Assembly: GCA_900539665.1 (NCBI GenBank)
Contig: UQCV01000007.1
Location: 1-55,132, forward strand
DNA from: an uncultured Succinivibrionaceae bacterium
Lineage (GTDB): Bacteria > Pseudomonadota > Gammaproteobacteria > Enterobacterales > Succinivibrionaceae
Direction: 5' to 3'
DNA length: 55,132 nucleotides
Shown: piece by piece, positions 8,546 to 16,986 of the stretch
How the letters are laid out: each line of letters begins with the position of its first letter
Position numbering within the stretch: the stretch's first letter is position 1
Translations under genes and position numbers: made by a program
Notes under the pieces: generated by a model
Told to the model about the DNA's origin: nothing
Databases searched by the model: none
The model's input: the letters and a program-made list of their open reading frames with translations, nothing else

Positions 8546-9144
8546 GTGCCACCTGCTCAACCACACATTGTTCCGATTCGACTATTTTAGACTATTTCAG
8601 CCTCGCTTTTTAAGCAAGTCAAAGTAATAATTCAAACCCAAGTTATTGATTTAGCTCTCGCCTTCCTCAATATACCCACCTAGCACAACTACCAACTTTT
8701 TTAGTTTGGTGTACGGACTAAATACGCCTTTGGGGATTTAGTACTTATTACCTCAAGTTTCCCACTTAAAAACTTAAAATTAACCTTACCTTTGATGTTG
8801 ATTGCGCCACTTGTATACCTTTTATGCATGCAGGACCATATGAACTTTTAGCTAAAATTTTAAGCGAGTTTGAGTGAAACTTCTAAGGAAAAAAAATAAT
8901 GATTCAAAAGAACTTGCATCTCGTAATGGAACTCAAATAATCCTAGTTTTCTGTCATTAGTTCCACTTTCCATGTGCAACTAGAAGTTGAGTTAAGGTTT
9001 AAAGAGGTGAACTACTCACCACCTAAAGAGGAAGGAGTCTTCTTGGAAATTTTAGATAAAACAAAGAGTCACCGAGCATTACTTACCGATATTTACCATA
9101 AACATGCACGGTGCCCCTTAAGTTTGTAGATGTAACCTTTATAA
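8546..9144. other. Intergenic region with a diverged palindromic element
   Basis: About 600 bases without a gene. At 9007-9046 the sequence GTGA...CTCACCACCT..AGAGG...GGAG.CTTCTTG aligns with the minus-strand form of the 50-bp palindromic elements found elsewhere in the window, but with many changes. The remainder shows no RNA gene or coding remnant I can support. Confidence 0.45.
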
Positions 9145-9786
9145 TTAAGGCGCTAAGCGATTTACTTCCCACACGCCATTTTCATTTTTGGTATACATAA
9201 AACGATCGTGGAGTCTGCTTGGACGACCTTGCCAAAATTCCACGGTATTAAACCGAACTCGGTACCCACCCCAAAATGTTGGCACAGGTACTTCGCCATT
9301 TTTAAACTTTTGCTTTAGTTCCATAAATTTACTTTCTAAAGCCGAACGAGCTGAAATCTTTGAAGATTGATGTGAGGTCCAAGCCCCAATTTGCGAATCG
9401 CGTGGTCTAGAAGTAAAGTACTTGATAACTTCAAGGGTACTTAAACGTTCTGCCGTCCCCTGGAAAGCCACTTGACGTTCTAGCATGTACCATGGAAAGA
9501 GAATGCTAATTTTGGGATTACCTTCGATTTCATGAGCTTTACGAGAACCGTAATTAGTAAAAAATACCAAGCTATCGCGGTCATAGTTTTTTAATAAAAC
9601 CATCCGTGAAGAAGGCTGCCCTTCAGCGCTTACAGTACTTACAACCATCCCATTAGGGTCATGAATCCCTGAATCTATCGCTTGCTTTAACCAAGCTTCA
9701 AATAAGTCTATTGGTTCTTTGGTTAAATCAGCTTCGCTCAAACCGCCTTCAGCGTAAACGCGACGCAACCCTGATACATCAATCAT
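9145..9786 (-). CDS. pdxH: Pyridoxamine/pyridoxine 5'-phosphate oxidase
   Basis: 213 aa, close to the E. coli length of 218. This FMN enzyme oxidises PNP or PMP to pyridoxal 5'-phosphate in the cytosol as the last step of de novo and salvage B6 synthesis. Visible family features are the FMN-binding SRMVLLKNYD, the FFTNYGSRKAHEI segment, FPWYMLERQVAF.G, the SRPRDSQIGAW substrate region and the C-terminal signature EFWQGRPSRLHDRF, ending NRLAP. The ATG at 9786 has AGGA seven bases upstream. A 9-bp tandem-repeat array lies about 135 bases upstream, between it and the preceding gene. NIF and other PLP enzymes in the window would use its product. Confidence 0.97.
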   Translation of the reverse strand: MIDVSGLRRVYAEGGLSEADLTKEPIDLFEAWLKQAIDSGIHDPNGMVVSTVSAEGQPSSRMVLLKNYDRDSLVFFTNYGSRKAHEIEGNPKISILFPWYMLERQVAFQGTAERLSTLEVIKYFTSRPRDSQIGAWTSHQSSKISARSALESKFMELKQKFKNGEVPVPTFWGGYRVRFNTVEFWQGRPSRLHDRFMYTKNENGVWEVNRLAP

Positions 9787-9920
9787 GTGTTATTCCTCTT
9801 ATTCCTTATGTTGCTTGCCTATATAGACCAAATATTAAAACCAAAATTTAAAGTTTAAAATAGTTTGTTTACTACCAAAGAACTTAAACCATATATTTAG
9901 CACTATATATGGCACTCTAT

Positions 9921-10019
9921 TTGTTTTAGTTGTTTTAGTTGTTTTAGTTGTTTTAGTTGTTTTAGTTGTTTTAGTTGTTTTAGTTGTTTTAGTTGTTTTA
10001 GTTGTTTTAGTTGTTTTAA
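9921..10019. repeat. 9-bp tandem repeat (TTGTTTTAG x11)
   Basis: Eleven consecutive copies of TTGTTTTAG, the last ending in AA instead of AG, sit between the stop of the Nif3-like gene and the start of pdxH. The array spans the region where a pdxH promoter could lie, so copy number might change promoter spacing. Confidence 0.95.
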
Positions 10020-10090
10020 TAATAAAGGGCTTTTATCAAAAAGGGGCAACTAAATAAGCCTATGTATTTTTGTCTTCGTCCTAACTGTAG

Positions 10091-10852
10091 TTAAACCGGG
10101 CTATAGACATTAATAAACTCTTCTTCAATCCCAAAGCGCTCTCTAATACACTGTCCCAAGGCTCTGATGCCACACATTTCGGTTGCATGGTGCCCGGCAA
10201 CAAACACGGTAACCCCTAATTCTTTAGCTAGATGGTAATGTTGTTCATGCACTTCACCAGTAATTAAAGCCGTACAACCATCCAAATCACCTTCTAGCAC
10301 AAAACCACCGCCACCGGTGCAAACGGCAAGCTTAGTAATTGGTTTATCCAAAGGCCCCATAATTAAAGGTCGACGCCCTAACAGACGTTCTAGATCATCA
10401 GCGAGTTCTTGTGGTAAACGTGCGTTTTGTGAACCAAAATCTCCCACCATTGTGATGGTTTCACGGCCGCCACCCCCTAAGTAGCCCAATACTTCTGCAT
10501 TAAGGCTCTTAATCATTAACGCATTGTTGCCAATTAAAGGATGCGCATCAAGGGGCAAATGAAAAGCCCCTAAAGACATATCACCTAAAGCTTTTACTCT
10601 TTTACCTAAGATCCCAGTTAAACGTGGATCGGCGCCTTTCCAGTAAATTCCGTGGTGTACTAACACTAAATCAGCATGCGCTTGTCGAGCCAAATTAAAC
10701 AATTCACAGTTACCGGTAACCCCAGTAACAATTTTGTTGATTTCATTTGAGCGCCCTTCCACCTGTAAACCATTATAGCTACAGTCTTTAAGGGTAGAGC
10801 TATCTAAAAGTTCTTCGCAAAATGCCATTATTTCAAAAAGAGAAACAGCCAT
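10091..10852 (-). CDS. Nif3-like dinuclear metal-centre protein (YbgI/DUF34)
   Basis: 253 aa (E. coli YbgI is 247). The family has a conserved dinuclear metal site. Its ligands appear as LVHHG (about residues 64-68), FHLPLDAH (about 97-104) and near the C-terminus GEVHEQ and FVAGHHATE. Members are often labelled GTP cyclohydrolase 1 type 2, but the true reaction is not settled; roles in metal or cofactor handling have been proposed. The start ATG at 10852 has AAGGA seven bases upstream. It is on the same strand as pdxH and is separated from it by the 9-bp repeat array. Confidence 0.93.
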   Translation of the reverse strand: MAVSLFEIMAFCEELLDSSTLKDCSYNGLQVEGRSNEINKIVTGVTGNCELFNLARQAHADLVLVHHGIYWKGADPRLTGILGKRVKALGDMSLGAFHLPLDAHPLIGNNALMIKSLNAEVLGYLGGGGRETITMVGDFGSQNARLPQELADDLERLLGRRPLIMGPLDKPITKLAVCTGGGGFVLEGDLDGCTALITGEVHEQHYHLAKELGVTVFVAGHHATEMCGIRALGQCIRERFGIEEEFINVYSPV

Positions 10853-10946
10853 CGGGTTATCCTTAAATTAAGTAAAAAACAATGCCATTACCTAAATATT
10901 GGTGTCATTCGGGTTGTTTTTTTGGGATTATTTTTTTGTGGTAGAC

Positions 10947-10999
10947 TTAATGGTGGCCGTTTAAGCCGTCATCAAAGCTCCCATTAAGGCCACCATTAA
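10947..10999. repeat. 12-bp inverted repeat upstream of the Nif3-like gene
   Basis: TTAATGGTGGCC (10947-10958) and GGCCACCATTAA (10988-10999) are perfect inverted copies separated by 29 bases, about 95 bases upstream of the gene start. It may be an operator or a leader hairpin. No T-run follows. Confidence 0.6.
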
Positions 11000-11028
11000 A
11001 AGCACAAAATTAAAACCACTTTATACTA

Positions 11029-11061
11029 ACATCCTCCTTGCCGCAAGGCGAAGGAGGATGT
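11029..11061. repeat. Near-perfect hairpin with GCAA tetraloop
   Basis: ACATCCTCCTT.GCC / GGC.GAAGGAGGATGT pairs along its whole length around a GCAA loop. It lies between dedD and the Nif3-like gene. It shares the ACATCCTCC end with the 50-bp palindromic elements and could be a relative or the opposite end of the same IS type. It might also serve as a terminator after dedD, though no T-run is seen. Confidence 0.6.
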
Positions 11062-11159
11062 AAATGGTTTTGAGATTAAAACCTCGTATACCTAAGGTAG
11101 AGCCGATTAAAATATAAGTTACGTAAAGGTAACTTGAACTTTAACTAGTCTTTAAGCCC

Positions 11160-12221
11160 TTATCTATTAACGATAAACGCATTACCAAAATGCTTTGCTT
11201 TTAAGTTTTGGAGCACTTCATCACTCAAAGATGGGCCTAAGAGTAAAATATACTTACCTGGGCTAGATTTTTCATCAATCTTAAACCCAAAGCCACGCCC
11301 TGCTTTGGCTAAATCAGCTTTGCTCATAGAGAACTTACGGCTACGACGGGCATTGTCCGCATTGGCACGGCTACTATAGACCCCAAGCTGTAAGTAACGC
11401 CCACCAGGCACCCCAGCTACTTGTGTTGGAGTAAGGTTTTTGATTTCATCTTTTTTGTTAGCTTGAGCCTGAGCTTCTTGTTTCTTTAGCTCTTCAGCTT
11501 TCTTCTTCTGAGCTAAAGCTTGTTTACGTTCTTCTTCTTGCTTCTTTTGCGCTTCGTACATCGCTTTACGCTCAGCTTCTAAACGTTCTTCTTCTAGCTT
11601 ACGAGCTGCTTCTTTTTTCAAAGCTTCACGTTTTTGCGCTTCAAGAGCTAAATTACGTTCCTCTTCTTGAGTTTTACGTAGTTCTGCACTTTCACGTTGT
11701 TTTTCAGCTCTGATTCGAGCTGCATCAGCAGGCGAAGTCCCAGTAGCTACAGGATTGCTGACAAAATTGTTATTCTGTCCATTGGTGCTAGAACGCACCC
11801 CAACCACAACCCCTGAGCGATTAGATGAACTTGCGTCAGCATCAGCCGGCGCAGGCGCCCCTTCTTCTTCAAGTAAAGCGGCATAGCCCCCATCATCTAC
11901 CGGCGTAGCTTCTGCAGGGATAATATCACGTTCCCCACCTAAATTGTTGGCCGAAGCCAAGCCGTCAGCCCCAAGGTTATCTTTATTAGCGGTAGCCGCA
12001 CTTGAATCAGTAGTTCCCAAAAGTTCGGCCCCTTCATCCACCATGCCACCTGTCATATCACGGTCTTGAGTCCCCACTGGTTTTAAATCAGCACAAACAC
12101 TACCGTTGCAGTTAGCACAGCCACAGTCAGTCTTTTCATTAAAAAATTGAGGTAAAACCAATGCAGCAAAAGATACTACTACACAGGCTCCGACTATTGC
12201 TCTCGAAAACTGAGTTGCCAT
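11160..12221 (-). CDS. dedD: SPOR-domain cell-division protein (DedD-like)
   Basis: 353 aa. Order: short cytoplasmic tail, one membrane helix (about 8-27), a periplasmic Cys cluster (Cys33, 35, 38, 43), a low-complexity acidic stretch, a charged coiled coil of Glu/Lys/Ala/Gln (about 165-270) and a C-terminal SPOR domain (about 277-353, beginning GGRYLQLGVYSS and containing KYILLLGP). SPOR domains bind denuded peptidoglycan at the division septum. The accD-folC-dedD order matches E. coli, which supports the name, although an 824-bp gap separates it from folC. It is longer than E. coli DedD (220 aa), mainly because of the coiled coil. The Cys cluster is unusual for this family. Confidence 0.85.
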   Translation of the reverse strand: MATQFSRAIVGACVVVSFAALVLPQFFNEKTDCGCANCNGSVCADLKPVGTQDRDMTGGMVDEGAELLGTTDSSAATANKDNLGADGLASANNLGGERDIIPAEATPVDDGGYAALLEEEGAPAPADADASSSNRSGVVVGVRSSTNGQNNNFVSNPVATGTSPADAARIRAEKQRESAELRKTQEEERNLALEAQKREALKKEAARKLEEERLEAERKAMYEAQKKQEEERKQALAQKKKAEELKKQEAQAQANKKDEIKNLTPTQVAGVPGGRYLQLGVYSSRANADNARRSRKFSMSKADLAKAGRGFGFKIDEKSSPGKYILLLGPSLSDEVLQNLKAKHFGNAFIVNR

Positions 12222-13045
12222 TTATTATTTCTTATCCTGTAATATAAAAAACATCGCTTTTAAAGTTTAACCTTAGTTCTTAAGGTGGCGCAATTTTATT
12301 TAGTGAATTACTCCATCTAAATTAGGTTAAAAATTTAGATGTGGTGTCATCGTGCTATCACGCTTTATCACTTTTTGGCTTCTTAGAGACTTTTCCGCTT
12401 CTTAGAGTTTGGTAAAGGGCAATTTTTCCCCAAAACCAAGCTATACCAGCCTAAATAAATTTAACTTTAGGCATTACGCTTTTTCTCCACCTTAATCACT
12501 TGTGACTAAAGGTAAAGTATTACACGCATTTCTTAAAGCGTTTCCATCAAGTCTAATGAGCCACAAATAAAAATTGGTATTAACACCAAGGTGGCAATTA
12601 GTGCCATAAGAGTACCATTTAGCTCTAGTTGCTCTAACCCAAGGGTTATGCTTTAAGGCTTTAAAATATTAAGCGCCTTAAGCATTATACACATTTTATC
12701 ATTAAATGCGGTTAGCTAAGGTTTAACATGGTTTATCTAAGGCGTATCCTAAGTCCATTTTCTGAAATAAAGTACTAAGACGCTCTAAAGACTTCAAGCT
12801 TACATTTAAAGCGCTAAAATCTGTATTTTTGGGAGTAATGGCTTTTAGTTTTAGCGCCTTACGTAGGCTTTGGTTGCTTTAGCCCTAAACTTTTTAGTTG
12901 TTTGGTAACTCTAAGCTTTTTTGTTGGCTTGTAAGCACAAGCTTTTTTGTTGGCTTTAACCTTTACTAAAAAAACTCAAGTTTCCCACTTGAATAAAAAT
13001 TTTTAGGACGTGATAAACGAAGTAGCTGATTTTGCGCTTTTCGCT
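12222..13045. other. Intergenic region between folC and dedD
   Basis: 824 AT-rich bases. The only structure noted is a direct repeat of AAGCTTTTTTGTTGGCTT at about 12914-12955. No RNA gene, promoter consensus or coding remnant is recognisable. Confidence 0.4.
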
Positions 13046-14344
13046 CTAAAATCTGCCTCCACCAATACCTTCAAGCACTTTTTCCACTGTCACAAAAGAA
13101 CCAAACACAATGACTTGCCCATCTTCAGGTAAATCATTAAGCGCCCGTTCATACGCTTCATAAGGATCTAAACAACATTCAATGCGTTCCGGATTAACCC
13201 CACAAGCTGCTAATGCGCCTACAATGGTGCTAATTCCGGCCCCACGTTCACCTGGAAGCGGACATACGTAAAACTTTTCAAAGTTAGGCGCCATAATGCT
13301 TAAAGTTGCATTGATATCTTTGTCTTTAAGCATCCCAGTTACAGCATAACGGCGTTTATTACCATTACGACGTAAACAAGAAGATAAATATGCCGCTGCA
13401 GGAGGGTTATGCGCTACATCGATAATAACTTCAGGCTTGTGGCTGATGCGTTCGAAACGTCCATGCAAAGCCGTATGGCTAAAGCCATAAATGATATCGC
13501 GGTCTAAAATATGGAATTTATAGGCTAATCGCAGAATCTGAATCACCCCAAATGACAATGGAGCGTTGATTAAAGGCATGGTTGGCACTTCTAAGTGCGA
13601 GAACGCAATTGGAGACAACATACTAATATGTGTATCGTCTTCAATTTTCCAAGTCATGTTGCGTCCTGATTCATGTAGTACCGCGTGGCAATCTTGACAC
13701 TTAGCGCGGATAACATCCAGCGCTTCATCATCTAATTCCCCGGTAATCACCGCTTCAGTTGACGGCTTAATAATTCCCGCTTTTTCCGTCGCAATTTCAT
13801 GAAGGGTATTACCAAGAAGTTTGCAATGGTCAAGCCCAATGCTTGGAATAACTGCAATATCAGCGTCTAGAATATTAACGGCATCTAAACGCCCCCCTAA
13901 GCCCACTTCAAGCACCAAGACTTCGCAGTCATTGCTTTTAAAAATTAAAAAGGCGGCTAAAGTGGTAAATTCAAAAAAGGTGAGCGGTTCGTTGGGATCT
14001 TCCGCTTTTAAAACTTGTTCAAAAGCCGTGCATAATTCGTCATTTGAAGCTTCGACTCCATTAATCATAATGCGTTCACTAAAACGCAAAATATGAGGAG
14101 AAGTATACAAACCTGTTCTAATCCCCGCTGCACACAATACTGAAGCCACCATATGAGCCGTAGAGCCCTTACCGTTGGTACCAGCAATTTCAACCACGCG
14201 AGCATTAGGAAAAGAAGCCACCCCTAAACGTTCAGCGGCCGCACGCACCCTCTCAAGCCCTAACTTAATAACGTTAGGATTGATAGCATTAAGATAGGTG
14301 TACCATTCATTGATATTTCTAGGAGTCTTTTTTAATTCAGTCAT
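13046..14344 (-). CDS. folC: Dihydrofolate synthase / folylpolyglutamate synthase
   Basis: 432 aa from the ATG at 14344. This Mur-ligase-family enzyme joins glutamate to dihydropteroate and then extends the polyglutamate tail of folates. The P-loop is VEIAGTNGKGSTAHM (about residues 46-60). Further hallmarks are YTSPHILRFSERI, EVGLGGRLDAVN, GLDHCKLLG..EIA.EKAGI and the C-terminal-domain DVAHNPPA. The frame stays open to 14422, but that extension overlaps a terminator hairpin after accD, and the ATG at 14344 has GGA at a good distance, so the shorter form is preferred. It lies downstream of accD, as in E. coli. Confidence 0.94.
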   Translation of the reverse strand: MTELKKTPRNINEWYTYLNAINPNVIKLGLERVRAAAERLGVASFPNARVVEIAGTNGKGSTAHMVASVLCAAGIRTGLYTSPHILRFSERIMINGVEASNDELCTAFEQVLKAEDPNEPLTFFEFTTLAAFLIFKSNDCEVLVLEVGLGGRLDAVNILDADIAVIPSIGLDHCKLLGNTLHEIATEKAGIIKPSTEAVITGELDDEALDVIRAKCQDCHAVLHESGRNMTWKIEDDTHISMLSPIAFSHLEVPTMPLINAPLSFGVIQILRLAYKFHILDRDIIYGFSHTALHGRFERISHKPEVIIDVAHNPPAAAYLSSCLRRNGNKRRYAVTGMLKDKDINATLSIMAPNFEKFYVCPLPGERGAGISTIVGALAACGVNPERIECCLDPYEAYERALNDLPEDGQVIVFGSFVTVEKVLEGIGGGRF

Positions 14345-14375
14345 CGTTGATTCCGAGCTGTTACAGCCTCTATAA

Positions 14376-14408
14376 ACAAAAAGCCCGTCCACAGTGTGAT
14401 ACGGGCTT
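14376..14408 (-). terminator. Terminator/attenuator between accD and folC
   Basis: On the minus strand AAGCCCGT pairs with ACGGGCTT (plus 14401-14408 and 14381-14388) around a 12-base loop, followed by a run of five Ts. It begins about 20 bases after the accD stop. It would cut or reduce read-through into folC. Confidence 0.8.
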
Positions 14409-14427
14409 AAAACCTTAAGCATAAGGC

Positions 14428-15354
14428 TTAGTCAACCTGAGAAGCAAGTTCCTGTGGTTCGCCACCTTCTGGCATAGTCTTGATTTCAACAGTAGTCGGA
14501 GCTACCGCAGCACGACCAAGAAGCATAGAAACAATGCTTGCTAAACGGCTACGCATTTCGCGACGGTCAATAATAATATCTATAGCACCCTTTTCAAGGA
14601 GGAATTCAGAACGTTGGAAGCCTTCAGGAAGCTTTTCACGCACGGTCTGTTCAATAACGCGAGGGCCTGCAAAACCAATCAAAGCCTTTGGTTCAGCTAC
14701 ATTGAGGTCCCCAAGCATAGCTAAACTTGCGCTCACCCCACCCATGGTTGGGTTAGTAAGCACACTGATAAAAGGTAAACCTTTTTCAGAAAGCTTTTGT
14801 AAAGCCGCAGAAGTCTTAGCCATTTGCATAAGTGAGAATAGAGATTCCTGCATACGCGCGCCACCTGAAGTGGAGAAACAAATAAAAGCTCTCTTTTCTG
14901 CAATCGCGGTGTTTACAGCTTCAACAAAACGAGCCCCAACCACAGCGCCCATGGAACCACCCATAAATGCAAATTCAAAAGCGGCACATACAACTGGAAT
15001 ACCTTGAAGGTTTCCCTTAATCACTACCAAAGCATCGGTTTCATTTGTTGATTTTTGGGCCGCTACGATGCGGTCCTTATAGCGCTTGGTATCCTTAAAC
15101 TTAAGGATATCTTGCGGCTCAAAACCACGACCGAGTTCCACCTGATTACCATTATCAAGGAAACGAAGCAGTCTTTCACGCGCGCCAATCTTCATGTGAT
15201 GACCACACTTTGGGCATACGTTGAGATTACGCTCAAGTTCTGCACGGTATAGCACCTGCTCACAGGCTTCACACTTGGTCCATACACCTTCTGGTATATT
15301 ATGACGCGTACTCTTTTCGCTCTTTGGAGTAAGTATTTTTTCAAGCCAGCTCAT
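14428..15354 (-). CDS. accD: Acetyl-CoA carboxylase carboxyltransferase subunit beta
   Basis: 308 aa (E. coli 304). With AccA it forms the carboxyltransferase that moves CO2 from biotin-BCCP to acetyl-CoA, making malonyl-CoA for fatty-acid synthesis. The N-terminal zinc ribbon is intact: Cys28, Cys31, Cys47 and Cys50. The crotonase-like core shows FMGGSMGAVVGARF, STSGGARMQES, NPTMGGVSAS and GFAGPRVIEQT. The ATG at 15354 follows AAGG by seven bases. A small hairpin (ACCTGTT/AACAGGT, 15379-15400) lies in the leader. Transcription probably ends in part at the hairpin before folC. Confidence 0.97.
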   Translation of the reverse strand: MSWLEKILTPKSEKSTRHNIPEGVWTKCEACEQVLYRAELERNLNVCPKCGHHMKIGARERLLRFLDNGNQVELGRGFEPQDILKFKDTKRYKDRIVAAQKSTNETDALVVIKGNLQGIPVVCAAFEFAFMGGSMGAVVGARFVEAVNTAIAEKRAFICFSTSGGARMQESLFSLMQMAKTSAALQKLSEKGLPFISVLTNPTMGGVSASLAMLGDLNVAEPKALIGFAGPRVIEQTVREKLPEGFQRSEFLLEKGAIDIIIDRREMRSRLASIVSMLLGRAAVAPTTVEIKTMPEGGEPQELASQVD

Positions 15355-15576
15355 TCAAAAACCTTTTCTTTTCAGAAAACCTGTTAAAAAAAAAACAGGT
15401 ATATAAACAAAGACATGGTATTATAAAACAACTAGACCCTTTATGCATGAAAAAATCAAAATCCGTGCCTTTAAGAGCAAGGATTGTTCACAATAAACAC
15501 AATTCGTTACGTGACCTCCGTCTTCCCCTCCCTAAATTTACTCTCAAATCACCACTGTTTTTCTCATGCAAATTGG

Positions 15577-15621
15577 CTAAAAAAAACCTCTGCATCTATG
15601 CTTTTAGGCAAGAGGCAGAGG
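15577..15621 (-). terminator. Terminator downstream of the nifU-nifS operon
   Basis: CCTCTGC (15587-15593) and GCAGAGG (15615-15621) form a perfect stem. On the minus strand the stem is followed by eight Ts. It starts about 45 bases after the nifS stop. Confidence 0.85.
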
Positions 15622-15664
15622 GGTATTTGCGGATTTAAACCTACGCTTTAAAGCGCGACCAACT

Positions 15665-16909
15665 TTACTTTAAAGTCCCTTTGTATTCAGGGTCAAATTC
15701 ATTCATCTTTGGCTTGTTTTGCTGCCAGTATGGTGAATATTGACGAAGTTCAGCGATAATTCCTGGAACTACTTCAATTACACGGTCGATTTCAGCTTCG
15801 CGAGTGTAACGGCTTAAGCTAAAACGAATAGTCCCATGAGCGGAAGTAAACGGAATCTTCATAGCTCGCATTACATGAGATGGTTCAAGTGAACCTGAAG
15901 TACAAGCACTACCACTAGAAGCAGCAATACCATATTCGTTAAGCTTAAGAAGAATAGCTTCTCCTTCTACGTATTCAAAAGCGATGTTAAGAGTGTTATC
16001 GGTACGATTTTCAAGGTCACCGGTTACAAAGCAGTTAGGTACTGCTTTTAAGATACCATATTGCAACTTGTCACGTAATTCACGAACTGTGTCATTCATC
16101 ATCGGGATATGTAAACCTGAAAGTTCACATGCTACCCCAAGACCTACGATATATGGAGCGTTTTCAGTACCAGCGCGACGACCTCTTTCCTGGTGCCCAC
16201 CATGCATGAACGGACGGAATCTAGTACCACGACGGACATAAAGAACCCCAACACCCTTCGGAGCATGAATCTTATGCCCTGAGAAACTGAGCATGTTGAT
16301 ATCAGTATTCTTTACATCAACCTTGATTTTACCCATGGCTTGCACTGCATCAGTATGAAACTGCGCCCCAACTTCCTTGGCCATTTTAGCCATGATTTCC
16401 ACAGGGAATACGGTACCAGTTTCGTTATTAGCCCACATGATAGAAACAATGGCGGTCTTTTCAGAAAGTAAAGCCTTGTATTCATCAAGGTTCAAACGAC
16501 CACAGCTATCAACCCCAAGGTAATGAACCTTAACGCCCTTCTTAGCTAAAGCCGCACAGGTATCTAAAATAGCTGGATGTTCTACGGCCGTAGTAATAAT
16601 TTCATTACGGGCAGGAGCACAAGCTTCGATAGCGCTACAAAGAGCGGTGTTATCAGATTCAGTTGCGCAAGCGGTGAAGATAATTTCGTCATCGTAAGCC
16701 GCCCCGATGTATTCAGCTACTTGATGGCGCGCATGTTCCATCGCTTTACGTACAGGTTCACCGAAGCGATGCATTGAACTTGGGTTACCGTAGTATTCGG
16801 TAAAAAATGGAATCATTGCTTCATAAACCAAAGGATCAGTTTTGGTAGTAGCGTTATTATCAAGATAAATTCCAGTTTTGGTAAAATCTGTTTTTGTTTC
16901 AGCTGTCAT
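15665..16909 (-). CDS. nifS: Cysteine desulfurase, NifS type
   Basis: 414 aa. This PLP enzyme removes sulfur from cysteine and delivers it to the scaffold protein. Visible are YLDNNATTKTD at the start, the PLP-contact ATESDNTA, VEHPA, the QAMGK region, the Schiff-base lysine in SFSGHKIHAPKG and the mobile catalytic loop SSGSACTSG. Pairing with a full-length NifU directly upstream (77-bp gap) argues for NifS rather than IscS. The start ATG at 16909 has AGGA seven bases upstream. A 7-bp inverted repeat (CTCGGCA/TGCCGAG, 16924-16961) lies between the two genes. It has a short extra N-terminus and a C-terminal tail of about 25 residues. Confidence 0.92.
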   Translation of the reverse strand: MTAETKTDFTKTGIYLDNNATTKTDPLVYEAMIPFFTEYYGNPSSMHRFGEPVRKAMEHARHQVAEYIGAAYDDEIIFTACATESDNTALCSAIEACAPARNEIITTAVEHPAILDTCAALAKKGVKVHYLGVDSCGRLNLDEYKALLSEKTAIVSIMWANNETGTVFPVEIMAKMAKEVGAQFHTDAVQAMGKIKVDVKNTDINMLSFSGHKIHAPKGVGVLYVRRGTRFRPFMHGGHQERGRRAGTENAPYIVGLGVACELSGLHIPMMNDTVRELRDKLQYGILKAVPNCFVTGDLENRTDNTLNIAFEYVEGEAILLKLNEYGIAASSGSACTSGSLEPSHVMRAMKIPFTSAHGTIRFSLSRYTREAEIDRVIEVVPGIIAELRQYSPYWQQNKPKMNEFDPEYKGTLK

Positions 16910-16923
16910 GTTTTTATCCTATG

Positions 16924-16961
16924 CTCGGCACAATACTAGGTCCCCTGCTTACTATGCCGAG
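16924..16961. repeat. Inverted repeat between nifU and nifS
   Basis: CTCGGCA and TGCCGAG are separated by 24 bases in the 77-bp intercistronic gap. There is no T-run, so it is more likely an mRNA-stability or processing hairpin than a terminator. Confidence 0.5.
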
Positions 16962-16986
16962 TGTATTTCAAATCTAAATACCAAAA

